Shown here: piece by piece, positions 16,033 to 24,673 of the stretch
Layout of the letters: every line of letters begins with the position of its first letter
Position numbering within the stretch: the first letter of the stretch is position 1
NCBI RefSeq assembly: GCF_030412265.1
Contig: NZ_JAUHLN010000003.1
Coordinates: 124,001 to 188,000 of the forward strand
Direction: 5' to 3'
DNA: 64,000 nt
Source of the DNA: Fictibacillus terranigra
GTDB taxonomy: Bacteria; Bacillota; Bacilli; Bacillales; Fictibacillaceae
Notes under the pieces: model-generated
Told to the model about the DNA's origin: nothing
The model's input: only the letters and a program-made list of their open reading frames with translations
Database searches by the model: none
Position numbers and translations under genes: made by a program

Positions 16033-17315
16033 TTTGCTGCCTCCCTCTCATTATCTTTATATCCAGCCAGTACAGCCTGGCGTTCGTTCCAAGTCATCGG
16101 CGGCTGCTCCTGAGGTAGTTCGATCATGTCGATCGCACCGTCCTCCGGACATACAATCGAGCAGAGGTTGCAGCCAACACAATCATCTTCACGAACTTCC
16201 AAATACTTTTGTCCGTTAGGATCTGTCAGCATGTCAATACATTGATGGGAAGTGTCCTCACAGGCAATATGGCATTTGTTGCAATTGATGCAAACGTCAT
16301 TGTTGATGCGGGCCACAATTCTGTAGTTCAGATCCAGGTTGCCCCAGTCTGAATAGCGTTCTACTGATTTTCCGATGATTTCCTGAACAGAGGAGATTCC
16401 TTTCTCGTCCAAATAATTGCTTAATCCGTCGATCATATCTTCCACGATGCTGAACCCGTGGTGCATGGCTGCTGTACATACTTGAACCCCGCCTGCACCC
16501 ATAAGCATAAATTCCACTGCATCCCGCCAAGCAGAGATGCCCCCAATACCCGAGATGGGCACATTGATATGCGGGTTCCTTGCGCATTCGGCCACCATAT
16601 TAAGAGCGATTGGTTTCACGGCCGGACCGCAATATCCACCGTGCGCTCCTTTCCCGGCCACATGAGGGATGGTGTTCCACGTGTCGATGTCCACACCAGC
16701 CAGGCTGTTAATGGTATTAATCATGCTGATCGCATCGGCTCCGCCTTGAACAGCTGCTCTGGCTGTAACCGTAATATCCGTTATGTTTGGGGTCAATTTA
16801 ACGATAACCGGTGTTTTTGCCGCTTCCTTCACCCACATCGTCTGTGCTTCAACAAGATCGGGCTGCTGGCCTGACGCCGCTCCCATTCCTCGTTCAGCCA
16901 TACCGTGTGGACAGCCAAAATTCAGTTCAAGGCCATCGACACCAACATCCTCCACCCGCTTGACGATTTCATGCCATTTCTCTCTATTCGGCTCTACCAT
17001 CAAAGATGCGATGATGGCGTGGTTTGGAAACCTCTTCTTAGTTTCATAGATTTCTTTTAAGTTCACTTCCAGCGGGCGGTCCGTAATCAATTCTATATTA
17101 TTGAACCCTGCCACTTTTTTTCCGTTAAAACCGACGGCCGCAAAACGTGCTGTCGTATTGATGATCGGCTCACCAAGTGTTTTCCATACCGCTCCACCCC
17201 AGCCTGCTTCGAATGCCCGCTGAACCTGATAACCCGAGTTCGTCGGTGGAGCAGAAGCCAGCCAATATGGATTGGGCGATTCAATCCCTGCAAGGTTTAT
17301 ACGCAAATCTGCCAT
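16029..17315 (-). CDS. preA: NAD-dependent dihydropyrimidine dehydrogenase, PreA subunit
   Basis: Reduces uracil or thymine to the dihydro form as the FMN-containing partner of PreT. The first ~310 residues form a dihydroorotate-dehydrogenase-like barrel (NFGCPHGMAERGMG, then KLTPNITDI). The last ~100 carry two 4Fe-4S ferredoxin clusters (CINCNKCHIAC and CVGCNLCSIVC). At the position of the catalytic cysteine of mammalian DPD (ACGQ) this protein has Ser148 in AASGQ. GGAGGG precedes the ATG. The gene follows preT by about 40 bases. Confidence 0.93.
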   Translation of the reverse strand: MADLRINLAGIESPNPYWLASAPPTNSGYQVQRAFEAGWGGAVWKTLGEPIINTTARFAAVGFNGKKVAGFNNIELITDRPLEVNLKEIYETKKRFPNHAIIASLMVEPNREKWHEIVKRVEDVGVDGLELNFGCPHGMAERGMGAASGQQPDLVEAQTMWVKEAAKTPVIVKLTPNITDITVTARAAVQGGADAISMINTINSLAGVDIDTWNTIPHVAGKGAHGGYCGPAVKPIALNMVAECARNPHINVPISGIGGISAWRDAVEFMLMGAGGVQVCTAAMHHGFSIVEDMIDGLSNYLDEKGISSVQEIIGKSVERYSDWGNLDLNYRIVARINNDVCINCNKCHIACEDTSHQCIDMLTDPNGQKYLEVREDDCVGCNLCSIVCPEDGAIDMIELPQEQPPMTWNERQAVLAGYKDNEREAAK

Positions 17316-17358
17316 ATAAAGGCCCTCCTAAATGATTTTTGAAAAACAGAGTGGATGG

Positions 17359-18732
17359 CTACGCGGTCTCAATAATGGAATTCTTTAATGCCTGATGGAT
17401 GGCATAAGCTGTCTTTTTCCCTTGTTGGGCTGCTGTTACAACCATCGCTTCACCTTGTCCGTCACCAAAAATAACATCACCCGCAGCGAAGACCTTTTCA
17501 TTGGAAGTTTGATATGTTTCGAGATTGACTTTGACCGTTCCCCATTGATGTTCGAGGCCAAAGGACTCAATCAGATCGGTAAATCTTGTCTGCCCGATGG
17601 CTTTAATCACAACATCAACTTCCAACAGGAATTCAGACCCTTCAATCGGAGCAGGTCCTCTTCGCCCGTCGGCGCCAGGTTCGCCAAGCTGCATACGGAT
17701 GCATTCCAACTGCTTTACATGTCCTTTTTCATCTCCAATGATTCTTTTCGGGGCGGTCAACCACCGAAATTCCACATTATCCTGCTTGGCAAATTCAAAC
17801 TCAAAATCGTAGGCGGTCATTTCCTCCTGTGTCCGGCGATAAAGGATTTTAACATTTTCCGCACCCAGCCGGACGGAACACGTCGCTGCATCAATGGCTG
17901 TGTTGCCGGCGCCGATCACCGCTACCCTTTTGCCAATATAAGCTTCAGAAAGTTCTTTTGTCTTTGTTTCTTCAACAAACTGAATCGCATCATGAACACC
18001 AACCAGATCCTCTCCATCAATCCGGAGCATCGGAACCTTGGACATGCCCACTGCAAGGACGACAGCATCATAGTTTGCAAGTATTTCTTCAGGTTGTATA
18101 TCTCGGCCGATCATCGTATTCGTTTTTATTTTCACACCGAGTTTTTCAACTTGCTGGACTTCCCAAAGCGAGACCTTTTGCGGCAGGCGGAATGAAACAA
18201 TACCATACGTATTTAGTCCTCCTGCCTTTTCCTTTGCTTCGAAAATGGTAACTTCATAACCGAGAAGAGCAAGTTCACGGGCGGAAGACAAGCCGGCAGG
18301 GCCTCCACCGATCACTGCCACTTTTAAGCCGTTTTTCTCTCCAGCCTTAAACAATGTCTGTTCGTTCTTAATCGCCCAATCGGTAGCATACCGCTGAAGG
18401 TCACCGATCATGATCGGTTTAGTGGAGTCATTAAGTACACAAGCTCCTTCACAGAGCTCCTCAGTCGGACAAACCCTTGCACAGCTAGCTCCGACGGGGT
18501 TGGACTCCATGATGGTCCTCGCTGAACCTTTTAAGTTTCCGGAAGCGATTTTTTTAATAAACGATGGGATATTGATTCCCGTCGGACAGGCTTGAATGCA
18601 TGGAGCGTCATAACAGTAAAGGCATCTGTTCGATTCATCCCTTGCCTCTGCAGGAGTTAATCCTGATTTTACCTCGTCAAAATTTCGCTGAAGATCCTGA
18701 AGTGATATAAACGCTCGGTTTCCGTTACTCAT
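17359..18732 (-). CDS. preT: NAD-dependent dihydropyrimidine dehydrogenase, PreT subunit
   Basis: GltD-like flavoprotein that takes electrons from NAD(P)H and passes them to PreA. The N-terminal region has two cysteine clusters for 4Fe-4S centres (CLYCYDAPCIQACP and SCARVCPTEELCEGAC). The FAD site GGGPAGLSSA follows near residue 150 and an NAD site GAGNTAIDAA near 285. The chosen ATG has AGGGGG 10 bases upstream; a second in-frame ATG 24 bases earlier lacks a ribosome site. It lies about 30 bases after the nitrilase-family gene. Confidence 0.92.
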   Translation of the reverse strand: MSNGNRAFISLQDLQRNFDEVKSGLTPAEARDESNRCLYCYDAPCIQACPTGINIPSFIKKIASGNLKGSARTIMESNPVGASCARVCPTEELCEGACVLNDSTKPIMIGDLQRYATDWAIKNEQTLFKAGEKNGLKVAVIGGGPAGLSSARELALLGYEVTIFEAKEKAGGLNTYGIVSFRLPQKVSLWEVQQVEKLGVKIKTNTMIGRDIQPEEILANYDAVVLAVGMSKVPMLRIDGEDLVGVHDAIQFVEETKTKELSEAYIGKRVAVIGAGNTAIDAATCSVRLGAENVKILYRRTQEEMTAYDFEFEFAKQDNVEFRWLTAPKRIIGDEKGHVKQLECIRMQLGEPGADGRRGPAPIEGSEFLLEVDVVIKAIGQTRFTDLIESFGLEHQWGTVKVNLETYQTSNEKVFAAGDVIFGDGQGEAMVVTAAQQGKKTAYAIHQALKNSIIETA

Positions 18733-18761
18733 CTCTCGTGCGCCCCCTCTATTCATTGGAA

Positions 18762-19655
18762 TTAAGGCAAAAGTGTGGTCATTTCCTGATAGGTTTCAGG
18801 TCGCCGGTCTCTGAAAAATTGCCATGTGTTTCTTATTTCGCGGATCAATTCCTTGTTCATCTCACCAATGACAACTTCGTCCTGATCACGGCTTCCCATG
18901 GCCACAAAGCTTCCACGCGGGTCACAAAGGTACGACTGACCGTAAAATTCCCCAAGGTTCCATGGGCCTTCTGTACCGACTCGATTGATCGCAGCGACGT
19001 AATATCCATTAGCCACCGCATGAGCCGGCTGCTCGAGCTTCCATAAGTATTCTGAAAGGCCAGCGACTGTGGCAGAAGGATTAAACACGATTTCAGCTCC
19101 GTTTAACCCCAGCAGTCTGGCCCCCTCCGGAAAATGGCGGTCATAGCAAATATAAACCCCTACCTTGGCAAACGCAGTGTCAAATACCGGGTATCCCAGA
19201 TTACCGGGCTTAAAGTAATATTTTTCCCAGAATCCGTTGCCTTCATGGCCAACATTCACTTGCGGAATATGATGTTTTCGATATTTGCCAAGGTAGGAGC
19301 CGTCTGCATCAATCACTGCAGCAGTATTGTAATAGGTTGCAATGCCTTCTCTTTCATAGATTGGAAGAACGATGACGGTACCCAGTTCACGAGCCAATGC
19401 CTGAAAGCGGCTGGTCGTTGGGCCGTTCGGAATTTCCTCCGCGGCATCATACCACTTGGAATTTTGCTCCGTACAAAAATAAGGACCATAAAAAATCTCC
19501 TGCAAACAGATGATTTGAGCTCCTTTTTGTGCGGCTTCCTTTACGAGTCTGATGTGCTTCTCAATCGCCTGTTCTTTGTGTACCGAAACGGATTCATTTC
19601 CATCTGCTTCGTTGGAAGCTTGAATGAGACCAATCTTAACCACGTTTGACATCAT
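18762..19655 (-). CDS. Nitrilase-family beta-ureidopropionase-like amidase
   Basis: Carbon-nitrogen hydrolase of 297 residues. The Glu-Lys-Cys triad is intact: E in LQEIFYGPYFC, K in YRKHHIPQV, and C in VYICYDRHFPEG. The closest known functions are beta-ureidopropionase and N-carbamoylputrescine amidase. As first gene of the preTA-hydantoinase operon it probably hydrolyses N-carbamoyl-beta-alanine. Start: GGGGAG then two successive ATGs; either could be used. A 313-base leader region with a palindrome lies upstream. Confidence 0.88.
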   Translation of the reverse strand: MMSNVVKIGLIQASNEADGNESVSVHKEQAIEKHIRLVKEAAQKGAQIICLQEIFYGPYFCTEQNSKWYDAAEEIPNGPTTSRFQALARELGTVIVLPIYEREGIATYYNTAAVIDADGSYLGKYRKHHIPQVNVGHEGNGFWEKYYFKPGNLGYPVFDTAFAKVGVYICYDRHFPEGARLLGLNGAEIVFNPSATVAGLSEYLWKLEQPAHAVANGYYVAAINRVGTEGPWNLGEFYGQSYLCDPRGSFVAMGSRDQDEVVIGEMNKELIREIRNTWQFFRDRRPETYQEMTTLLP

Positions 19656-19734
19656 ATCTCCCCTTTATTAAATTGGATGGTGAACTGGAAATAATACAAA
19701 TCGAATGTGAGAGCGCAACCGATGCAAAGTGAGG

Positions 19735-19755
19735 CATGAAACAAAAAATTTCATG
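19735..19755. promoter_or_regulatory. Palindrome, candidate regulator site
   Basis: Perfect inverted repeat CATGAAA-N7-TTTCATG about 80 bases upstream of the nitrilase-family start. It could be a PucR operator for the pyrimidine catabolic operon; there is no second copy that I can see. Confidence 0.35.
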
Positions 19756-19927
19756 TAAGTGGAAGGGTAGTTCGTCTTACTTACTATCATTCGCCATGAA
19801 CACTATGTAATCATTCTAAATTTTTGAATATTTTTACTATACTTGCATTAAAATAATTTTTCATCATACATACCGTCAAATTGTAAAGCACGATTTTGTT
19901 ACACCTCGTTAAATTCAGTATGAGGGA

Positions 19928-19964
19928 AACATCATGGCTCTTGTGAAGTGGGAGCCATGATGTT
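19928..19964 (-). terminator. Hairpin after the aminotransferase gene
   Basis: Perfect 13-pair stem AACATCATGGCTC/GAGCCATGATGTT just past the aminotransferase stop. It lacks a T-run, so it may stabilise the 3' end or act as a Rho-type or processing signal rather than an intrinsic terminator. Confidence 0.55.
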
Positions 19965-19968
19965 CGAT

Positions 19969-21312
19969 CTAAAGGGTATAAATAGCTTCTTTCAATGTTT
20001 TTACAAGAAAAGCTCCATCCTCATCTGTTATATTCAGAGGCGGCGCAAGAGTCAGCACATTATTAAATCCTGAGACTGTATCGCCATTTTTGCCGATCAG
20101 CAGCCCTTTCGCTTTGCACGCGCCGATTACTGCATTCACTTGGTCTGCAGGCAACGGCTCTTTCGTTTTTTTATCTTGAACAAGCTCAATGCCGAACAAC
20201 AACCCTTTTCCACGGACGTTTCCAACAAGAGGATGTGCTTCCAGATCAATGAGCGCTTTTAAAAGGTCTTCTCCCTTCTCTCGAGAGCGCTCTATCAAGT
20301 TTTCCTTCTCCATGATCTCCAAGTTCTTCAGTGCAACCGCACAACAAGCGGGGTTGCCGCCGAATGTATTCACATGTCGAAAGTGATCATACTCCCCTTC
20401 TCCTTTAAATGATTCATAAATCTCACGTTTTACGGCAGTTGCTGACAGCGGAAGGTAGGAACTTGTAATCCCTTTTGCCATAGTGACGATATCAGGCTGT
20501 ACGCCATAGTTCATAAAACCGAACGCTTTACCCGTTCGCCCAAACCCGTTGATGACTTCATCAGAGATCAGCAGCGCCCCGTGTTTTTCACAGATGTTTT
20601 TTACTTTTTTCATATAGGAATCATGCGGTATGAGAACACCGCCTCCTGTGATGATCGGTTCCATGATAACACCGGCAATGGTCTCAGAAAGCTCCCATGT
20701 CATCACACGGTCAATTTCTGAAGCACAATGTTCACTGTAAGACTCCGCATTATGGTAATCCGGAAACCGGTAACTGTCAGGCGGAGCAACATGAATAAAC
20801 CCCTGTCCGAGCGGTTCATATTTGTATTTTCGCTGAGCCTGCCCGGTCGCGGCGAGAGCTCCCATCGAGTTTCCATGGTATCCCCGGTAGCGCGCGATGA
20901 ATTTATATCTACCTTGCTCGCCTTTCTGCTGATGGTACTGCCTGGCGATCTTAAAAGCGGCCTCATTTGCTTCTGAACCGCTGTTTGAGAAGAAAATAAC
21001 ATAATCTCCACCAAGCCACTGGTTCAGTTTTTCACCAAGTTCAATGGCTGGCTGATGGCTTTGGGTCAGGGGATAATACGGCAGCTCTTTTAATTGGGCG
21101 TAGGCTGCTTCCGCAAGTTCTTTTCTGCCATAGCCAACATTCACAGACCATAGCCCAGCCATACCGTCCAGGTATTTTTTCCCTTCATTATCGACGATCC
21201 ATGATCCGTCAGCGGATTTTACGACCATGGTTGAAGGATTATACCGTTTCATCGAATGCCAGATGTACTGTTCATCTTTTTGCTGCAGTTGATCCTTCTG
21301 CTCGATTTGCAT
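19969..21312 (-). CDS. Class III omega-aminotransferase (beta-alanine type)
   Basis: PLP-dependent aminotransferase of 447 residues. Visible signatures: SNSGSEANEAAFK, ISDEVINGFGRTG for the PLP aspartate region, and the lysine in TMAKGITSSYLP that binds PLP. In this neighbourhood it most likely converts beta-alanine (or beta-aminoisobutyrate) to malonate semialdehyde (or its methyl form). The chosen ATG follows AAAGGAG by 9 bases; the longer frame lacks such a site. It lies about 20 bases after the semialdehyde dehydrogenase gene. Confidence 0.88.
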   Translation of the reverse strand: MQIEQKDQLQQKDEQYIWHSMKRYNPSTMVVKSADGSWIVDNEGKKYLDGMAGLWSVNVGYGRKELAEAAYAQLKELPYYPLTQSHQPAIELGEKLNQWLGGDYVIFFSNSGSEANEAAFKIARQYHQQKGEQGRYKFIARYRGYHGNSMGALAATGQAQRKYKYEPLGQGFIHVAPPDSYRFPDYHNAESYSEHCASEIDRVMTWELSETIAGVIMEPIITGGGVLIPHDSYMKKVKNICEKHGALLISDEVINGFGRTGKAFGFMNYGVQPDIVTMAKGITSSYLPLSATAVKREIYESFKGEGEYDHFRHVNTFGGNPACCAVALKNLEIMEKENLIERSREKGEDLLKALIDLEAHPLVGNVRGKGLLFGIELVQDKKTKEPLPADQVNAVIGACKAKGLLIGKNGDTVSGFNNVLTLAPPLNITDEDGAFLVKTLKEAIYTL

Positions 21313-21331
21313 CACAGTCTCTCCTTTCAGA

Positions 21332-22795
21332 TTATACAAAACGGGAGGTGATCATCTTTTTTCTAGTGAAAAAGTTAAGTCCGTCCTTGCCGTTTGCATG
21401 AAGATCTCCATAGAACGAATCCTTTGCACCGGAGAACGGAAAGAAAGCCATTGGTGCCGGCACCCCGACATTCACGCCGAGCATGCCCGGCTCTGCCTCC
21501 TCACGGAACTGCCGAACGGCCTTTGCATCCTGTGAATATAGGGTTGCAGAGTTTCCAAACCTTGATTTGTTAACGATCTCCAAAGCTTCCTCCAAATCCG
21601 CAGCACGAAGAATACTCAGAACGGGAGCAAACAGTTCTTCCCTTGCAATCGTCATGTCTGCTGTTACTCTGTCGAAAATCGTTGCTCCAAGGAAGGTTCC
21701 ATCTGCATGATTTCCCATATCCTCCCTTCCATCCCGAACTAAAACTGCACCTTCTTCCTTGCCCTTTTCAATCAATCCTAATACTTTTTCACGATGGCTA
21801 TGGCGGATAACCGGAGTCAGCAACACATCATCGTCTAAACCGGACTCCATCTTCATTTCGTCGGCTTTTTCCTTTAACGCCTGAACAAAAGTATCCTGAT
21901 GTCCGACTAAAACGACAGCACTGCACGCCATACAGCGCTGGCCCGCACTCCCGAACGAGGAACTGAGTATATTTTGGACAGCTTTGTCGAGTTCAGCATC
22001 CGGCATGACGATGTGATGATTCTTTGCCCCTGATAATGCCTGAACACGTTTCCCTTGAGCTGCTGCTTTTTCATAGACATACTTCGCCACCGGCTGGGAT
22101 CCAACAAATGAAACCGCTTTCACTTCTTCGTGCTCGATCAGTCCATTAACGACATCATGGGCCCCATGGACAATATTAAAAACTCCTTCCGGCAATCCTG
22201 CCTCAGAAAGCAGCTCTGCCAGACGGTTAGCCAGAATTGGAGTACGTTCTGAAGGCTTCAGCACAAACGTATTTCCGCATGCGATCGCCAGCGGGAACAT
22301 CCAGCATGGAACCATCATCGGGAAGTTAAACGGAGTGATCCCTCCTACAACCCCGAGCGGGTAACGGAACATCTCAGAATCAATATCTTCAGCAATGCTT
22401 CCAAGGGATTCACCCATCATCAGAGAAGGTGCCCCACAGGCGAACTCAACACATTCGATGCCGCGAAGCACTTCGCCATGTGCTTCTTTAAAGCTTTTCC
22501 CGTTTTCCATCACAACGAGCTGAGCCAGCTTCTCATGATTTTCTGTTAACAGCTGCTGATATTTAAACAATATTCTGGCGCGCTTCGGCACGGGAACCTT
22601 CTTCCAGGTTTTGAACGCTTCTTTTGCGGCCTGAACTGCCTGTCCTACCTCTTCCTTTGTTGAGATTGGGACACTCGCCAGCACTTCTCCAGTAGCCGGG
22701 TTAGGGACATCAAGGAATTCAGAGGCTGAGGAATCCACCCACTTGCCCTTTACAAAATTTTTGAGCGTTTGGGCTTTATTCGTCGTCACTGTCAC
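21332..22795 (-). CDS. mmsA: (Methyl)malonate-semialdehyde dehydrogenase, CoA-acylating
   Basis: CoA-dependent aldehyde dehydrogenase of 487 residues that turns malonate semialdehyde into acetyl-CoA, or methylmalonate semialdehyde into propionyl-CoA. The active cysteine lies in GQRCMACS; the family-typical [12 protein letters not shown] and SGAKNHH segments are present. It starts at GTG, 8 bases after GGGAGG. First gene before the aminotransferase; together they complete pyrimidine carbon recovery. The B. subtilis relative IolA works in inositol catabolism, but no iol genes are here. Confidence 0.92.
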   Translation of the reverse strand: MTVTTNKAQTLKNFVKGKWVDSSASEFLDVPNPATGEVLASVPISTKEEVGQAVQAAKEAFKTWKKVPVPKRARILFKYQQLLTENHEKLAQLVVMENGKSFKEAHGEVLRGIECVEFACGAPSLMMGESLGSIAEDIDSEMFRYPLGVVGGITPFNFPMMVPCWMFPLAIACGNTFVLKPSERTPILANRLAELLSEAGLPEGVFNIVHGAHDVVNGLIEHEEVKAVSFVGSQPVAKYVYEKAAAQGKRVQALSGAKNHHIVMPDAELDKAVQNILSSSFGSAGQRCMACSAVVLVGHQDTFVQALKEKADEMKMESGLDDDVLLTPVIRHSHREKVLGLIEKGKEEGAVLVRDGREDMGNHADGTFLGATIFDRVTADMTIAREELFAPVLSILRAADLEEALEIVNKSRFGNSATLYSQDAKAVRQFREEAEPGMLGVNVGVPAPMAFFPFSGAKDSFYGDLHANGKDGLNFFTRKKMITSRFV

Positions 22796-22929
22796 AATAA
22801 AAACCTCCCGTATCCATTTTTTAAATATTCTAAACTTTCTCTATTCCATTATAACCCGATAACTGCGGACATTCATTAGACATATCGTAAAATCATTTAC
22901 CTGATACGTATACATAACGGTAAATAAAA

Positions 22930-22973
22930 GAGGCTGAGCCCCAATCTCTATGTGGATTTGGGGTTCAGCCTCT
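22930..22973 (-). terminator. Terminator of the pucR-like gene
   Basis: Fifteen-pair stem GAGGCTGAACCCCAA/TTGGGGCTCAGCCTC (minus strand) with TTTTATTT after it. It overlaps the pucR stop codon and isolates the regulator from the dehydrogenase gene. Confidence 0.88.
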
Positions 22974-24537
22974 AAGGCAGTTCCAGGTATTCATGTGCCA
23001 TTGCTGCAAATTCCACAGCCTGGCGCTTTCCGGGTTCCATAAAATCTTTGCCGAGCAGCTCCTCCAGCTGCTTAATCCTGTGGTACAAGGTCTGCCTGAC
23101 AATATATAGCTGACCTGCTGTTTCTTGTTTGGATCCACCGCACATCAGAAAGACCTTCAGTGTGGTCAGAAGCCTTGTATTATTTTTTGCGTCGTACTCA
23201 ATCACCGGTCTGAGATAATCTTGAATAAAATCTTCGAGCTCGTGCTTGTCCTGAATCATGGAAATCAGGCGGTACATATGGAGGTCATCGTATAGCGGAC
23301 TGCTTTTCCCGTTCGGCAGTTTGGTTTGAACCATTAAAGCGTTCAGGGCTGTATTATAGCTTTTATCGAGTGCTCCGAGCCTGTTTATCCGTTTGCCGAC
23401 CGCCATAAAGAGGGATGGTAGCTTTTGATTTTCCCTTGCCAGAAGAATCCCTTGGCGCACCCTTTCTTTGTAAGACATGACTTCCCTTAGGTTAATGAGG
23501 ATAAAAATGAGATGGTCGCTTTTTACATAGGGGAGAATATAAAAACCGAGCGGTTCGAAAATGGACCTGATAACAATCTGTATATATGGATATTGTGTTT
23601 CAGAGACACCTGCCTCTCTATTTTCCATTTCTACACAAAAAACAGATGCTCCTTGATGCCGGCCCTTCATCCCCAAGTAACTGAGATGTTTTTCAATCTC
23701 ATCGTCACGATGACGGCCTTCCAGCCACTCTTGCATCCAGGTGTTTTCTTCCGCCCTCTTTTTTTCAGCAGCATACATCTCCCGCAGAAGCTGGTTGGCC
23801 AATGCGGTCGCTGTCCTGTCTGCCAACAGGACGTGCAGATCAGTCATGGGCCGATCTTTCGAACAGAGAATCAACTCTGCAAATGGATGGTCCAGCACCT
23901 GAATGGGCTGCCTTACTACAAAAGAGGTTTCCTGTTCCTGTTCAATAAAAACAAGCAAATTTTCCTGTTCTGAGGAATCCAGGGCAGGGACTAGTGTCAC
24001 ATTTTTCTGGCTATGTATAAAAACCACCTGCATGTTAATGGAATTGTGAAGAAGATTCAGTATGTTTTCCTGAGGATTTGGGCTCAGCAGAATCTGATTC
24101 AACGCTTGTGAAAAACTCTCAAGCTTTGTGATCATCTCATAATGCTGCTGGATGAGATAGGTATGCAGGTCTTGGGTAATATCAATGAAACGGACTTCTT
24201 CTTCAAACAGGATAATGGGAAACCCGTGCTTTTCAGCTGTTTCAAGAATGCATGAAGGCACAGCCGAGAGCTGGGTTCCAAGTTCGATGCACAAACCAGA
24301 AACATTTAATTCAATAAGCTCCAGCACAAAAGAAAGAAAGACTTGCTCGTTGTCTTTCCATGCCATGCCCGTCGAAAGGATCAGCTCATTTCCGTTCAGG
24401 AGATTTCCGATCTGTGTGACCTCCATCACATGAACCCATTTGACCAGACGGTTCAGTCCCTTGCTGCCGGCAGCTATTTTCGCCTTGGAAAAGGTGTTTC
24501 TCTTCAAAACATCATTCATCGTAATATTCAGATGCAA
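22972..24537 (-). CDS. PucR family transcriptional regulator
   Basis: Regulator of 521 residues. The N-terminal PucR domain (NDVLKRNTFSKAKIAAGS, then GNELILSTGM) is followed by a GGDEF-like/CdaR middle part and the C-terminal PucR helix-turn-helix (QLYIVRQTLYHRIKQLEELLG). PucR in B. subtilis activates purine catabolism. Here the gene stands immediately upstream of the pyrimidine catabolic genes, so it probably senses uracil or an intermediate and activates them. The frame begins with TTG at 24537; an ATG 18 bases downstream is also possible and neither has a strong ribosome site. Confidence 0.88.
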   Translation of the reverse strand: MHLNITMNDVLKRNTFSKAKIAAGSKGLNRLVKWVHVMEVTQIGNLLNGNELILSTGMAWKDNEQVFLSFVLELIELNVSGLCIELGTQLSAVPSCILETAEKHGFPIILFEEEVRFIDITQDLHTYLIQQHYEMITKLESFSQALNQILLSPNPQENILNLLHNSINMQVVFIHSQKNVTLVPALDSSEQENLLVFIEQEQETSFVVRQPIQVLDHPFAELILCSKDRPMTDLHVLLADRTATALANQLLREMYAAEKKRAEENTWMQEWLEGRHRDDEIEKHLSYLGMKGRHQGASVFCVEMENREAGVSETQYPYIQIVIRSIFEPLGFYILPYVKSDHLIFILINLREVMSYKERVRQGILLARENQKLPSLFMAVGKRINRLGALDKSYNTALNALMVQTKLPNGKSSPLYDDLHMYRLISMIQDKHELEDFIQDYLRPVIEYDAKNNTRLLTTLKVFLMCGGSKQETAGQLYIVRQTLYHRIKQLEELLGKDFMEPGKRQAVEFAAMAHEYLELP

Positions 24538-24635
24538 AACGATACCGGCACCCCATTTCTGTCGGAATTTACTTATTATTCATTCTTTTATTTTACAACA
24601 GTCCTTGCTGGGAGGCACTTTCTTTTCAAAAAGAA

Positions 24636-24662
24636 AAGACCTCTTGTTCTAAAAGAGGCCTT
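24636..24662 (-). terminator. Terminator of the NucA/NucB-type gene
   Basis: Eight-pair stem GGCCTCTT/AAGAGGTC on the minus strand followed by TTTTCTTTTT. Confidence 0.85.
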
Positions 24663-24673
24663 TAGGCTTTGCT

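Larger units (their letters stand above)
19656..19968. other. Regulatory intergenic region
   Basis: No gene. It holds the promoter region of the nitrilase-preT-preA-hydantoinase operon. On the minus strand TTGCGC followed after 16 bases by TATTAT is a possible promoter. It also contains the palindrome at 19735-19755 and the hairpin at 19928-19964. Confidence 0.6.
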
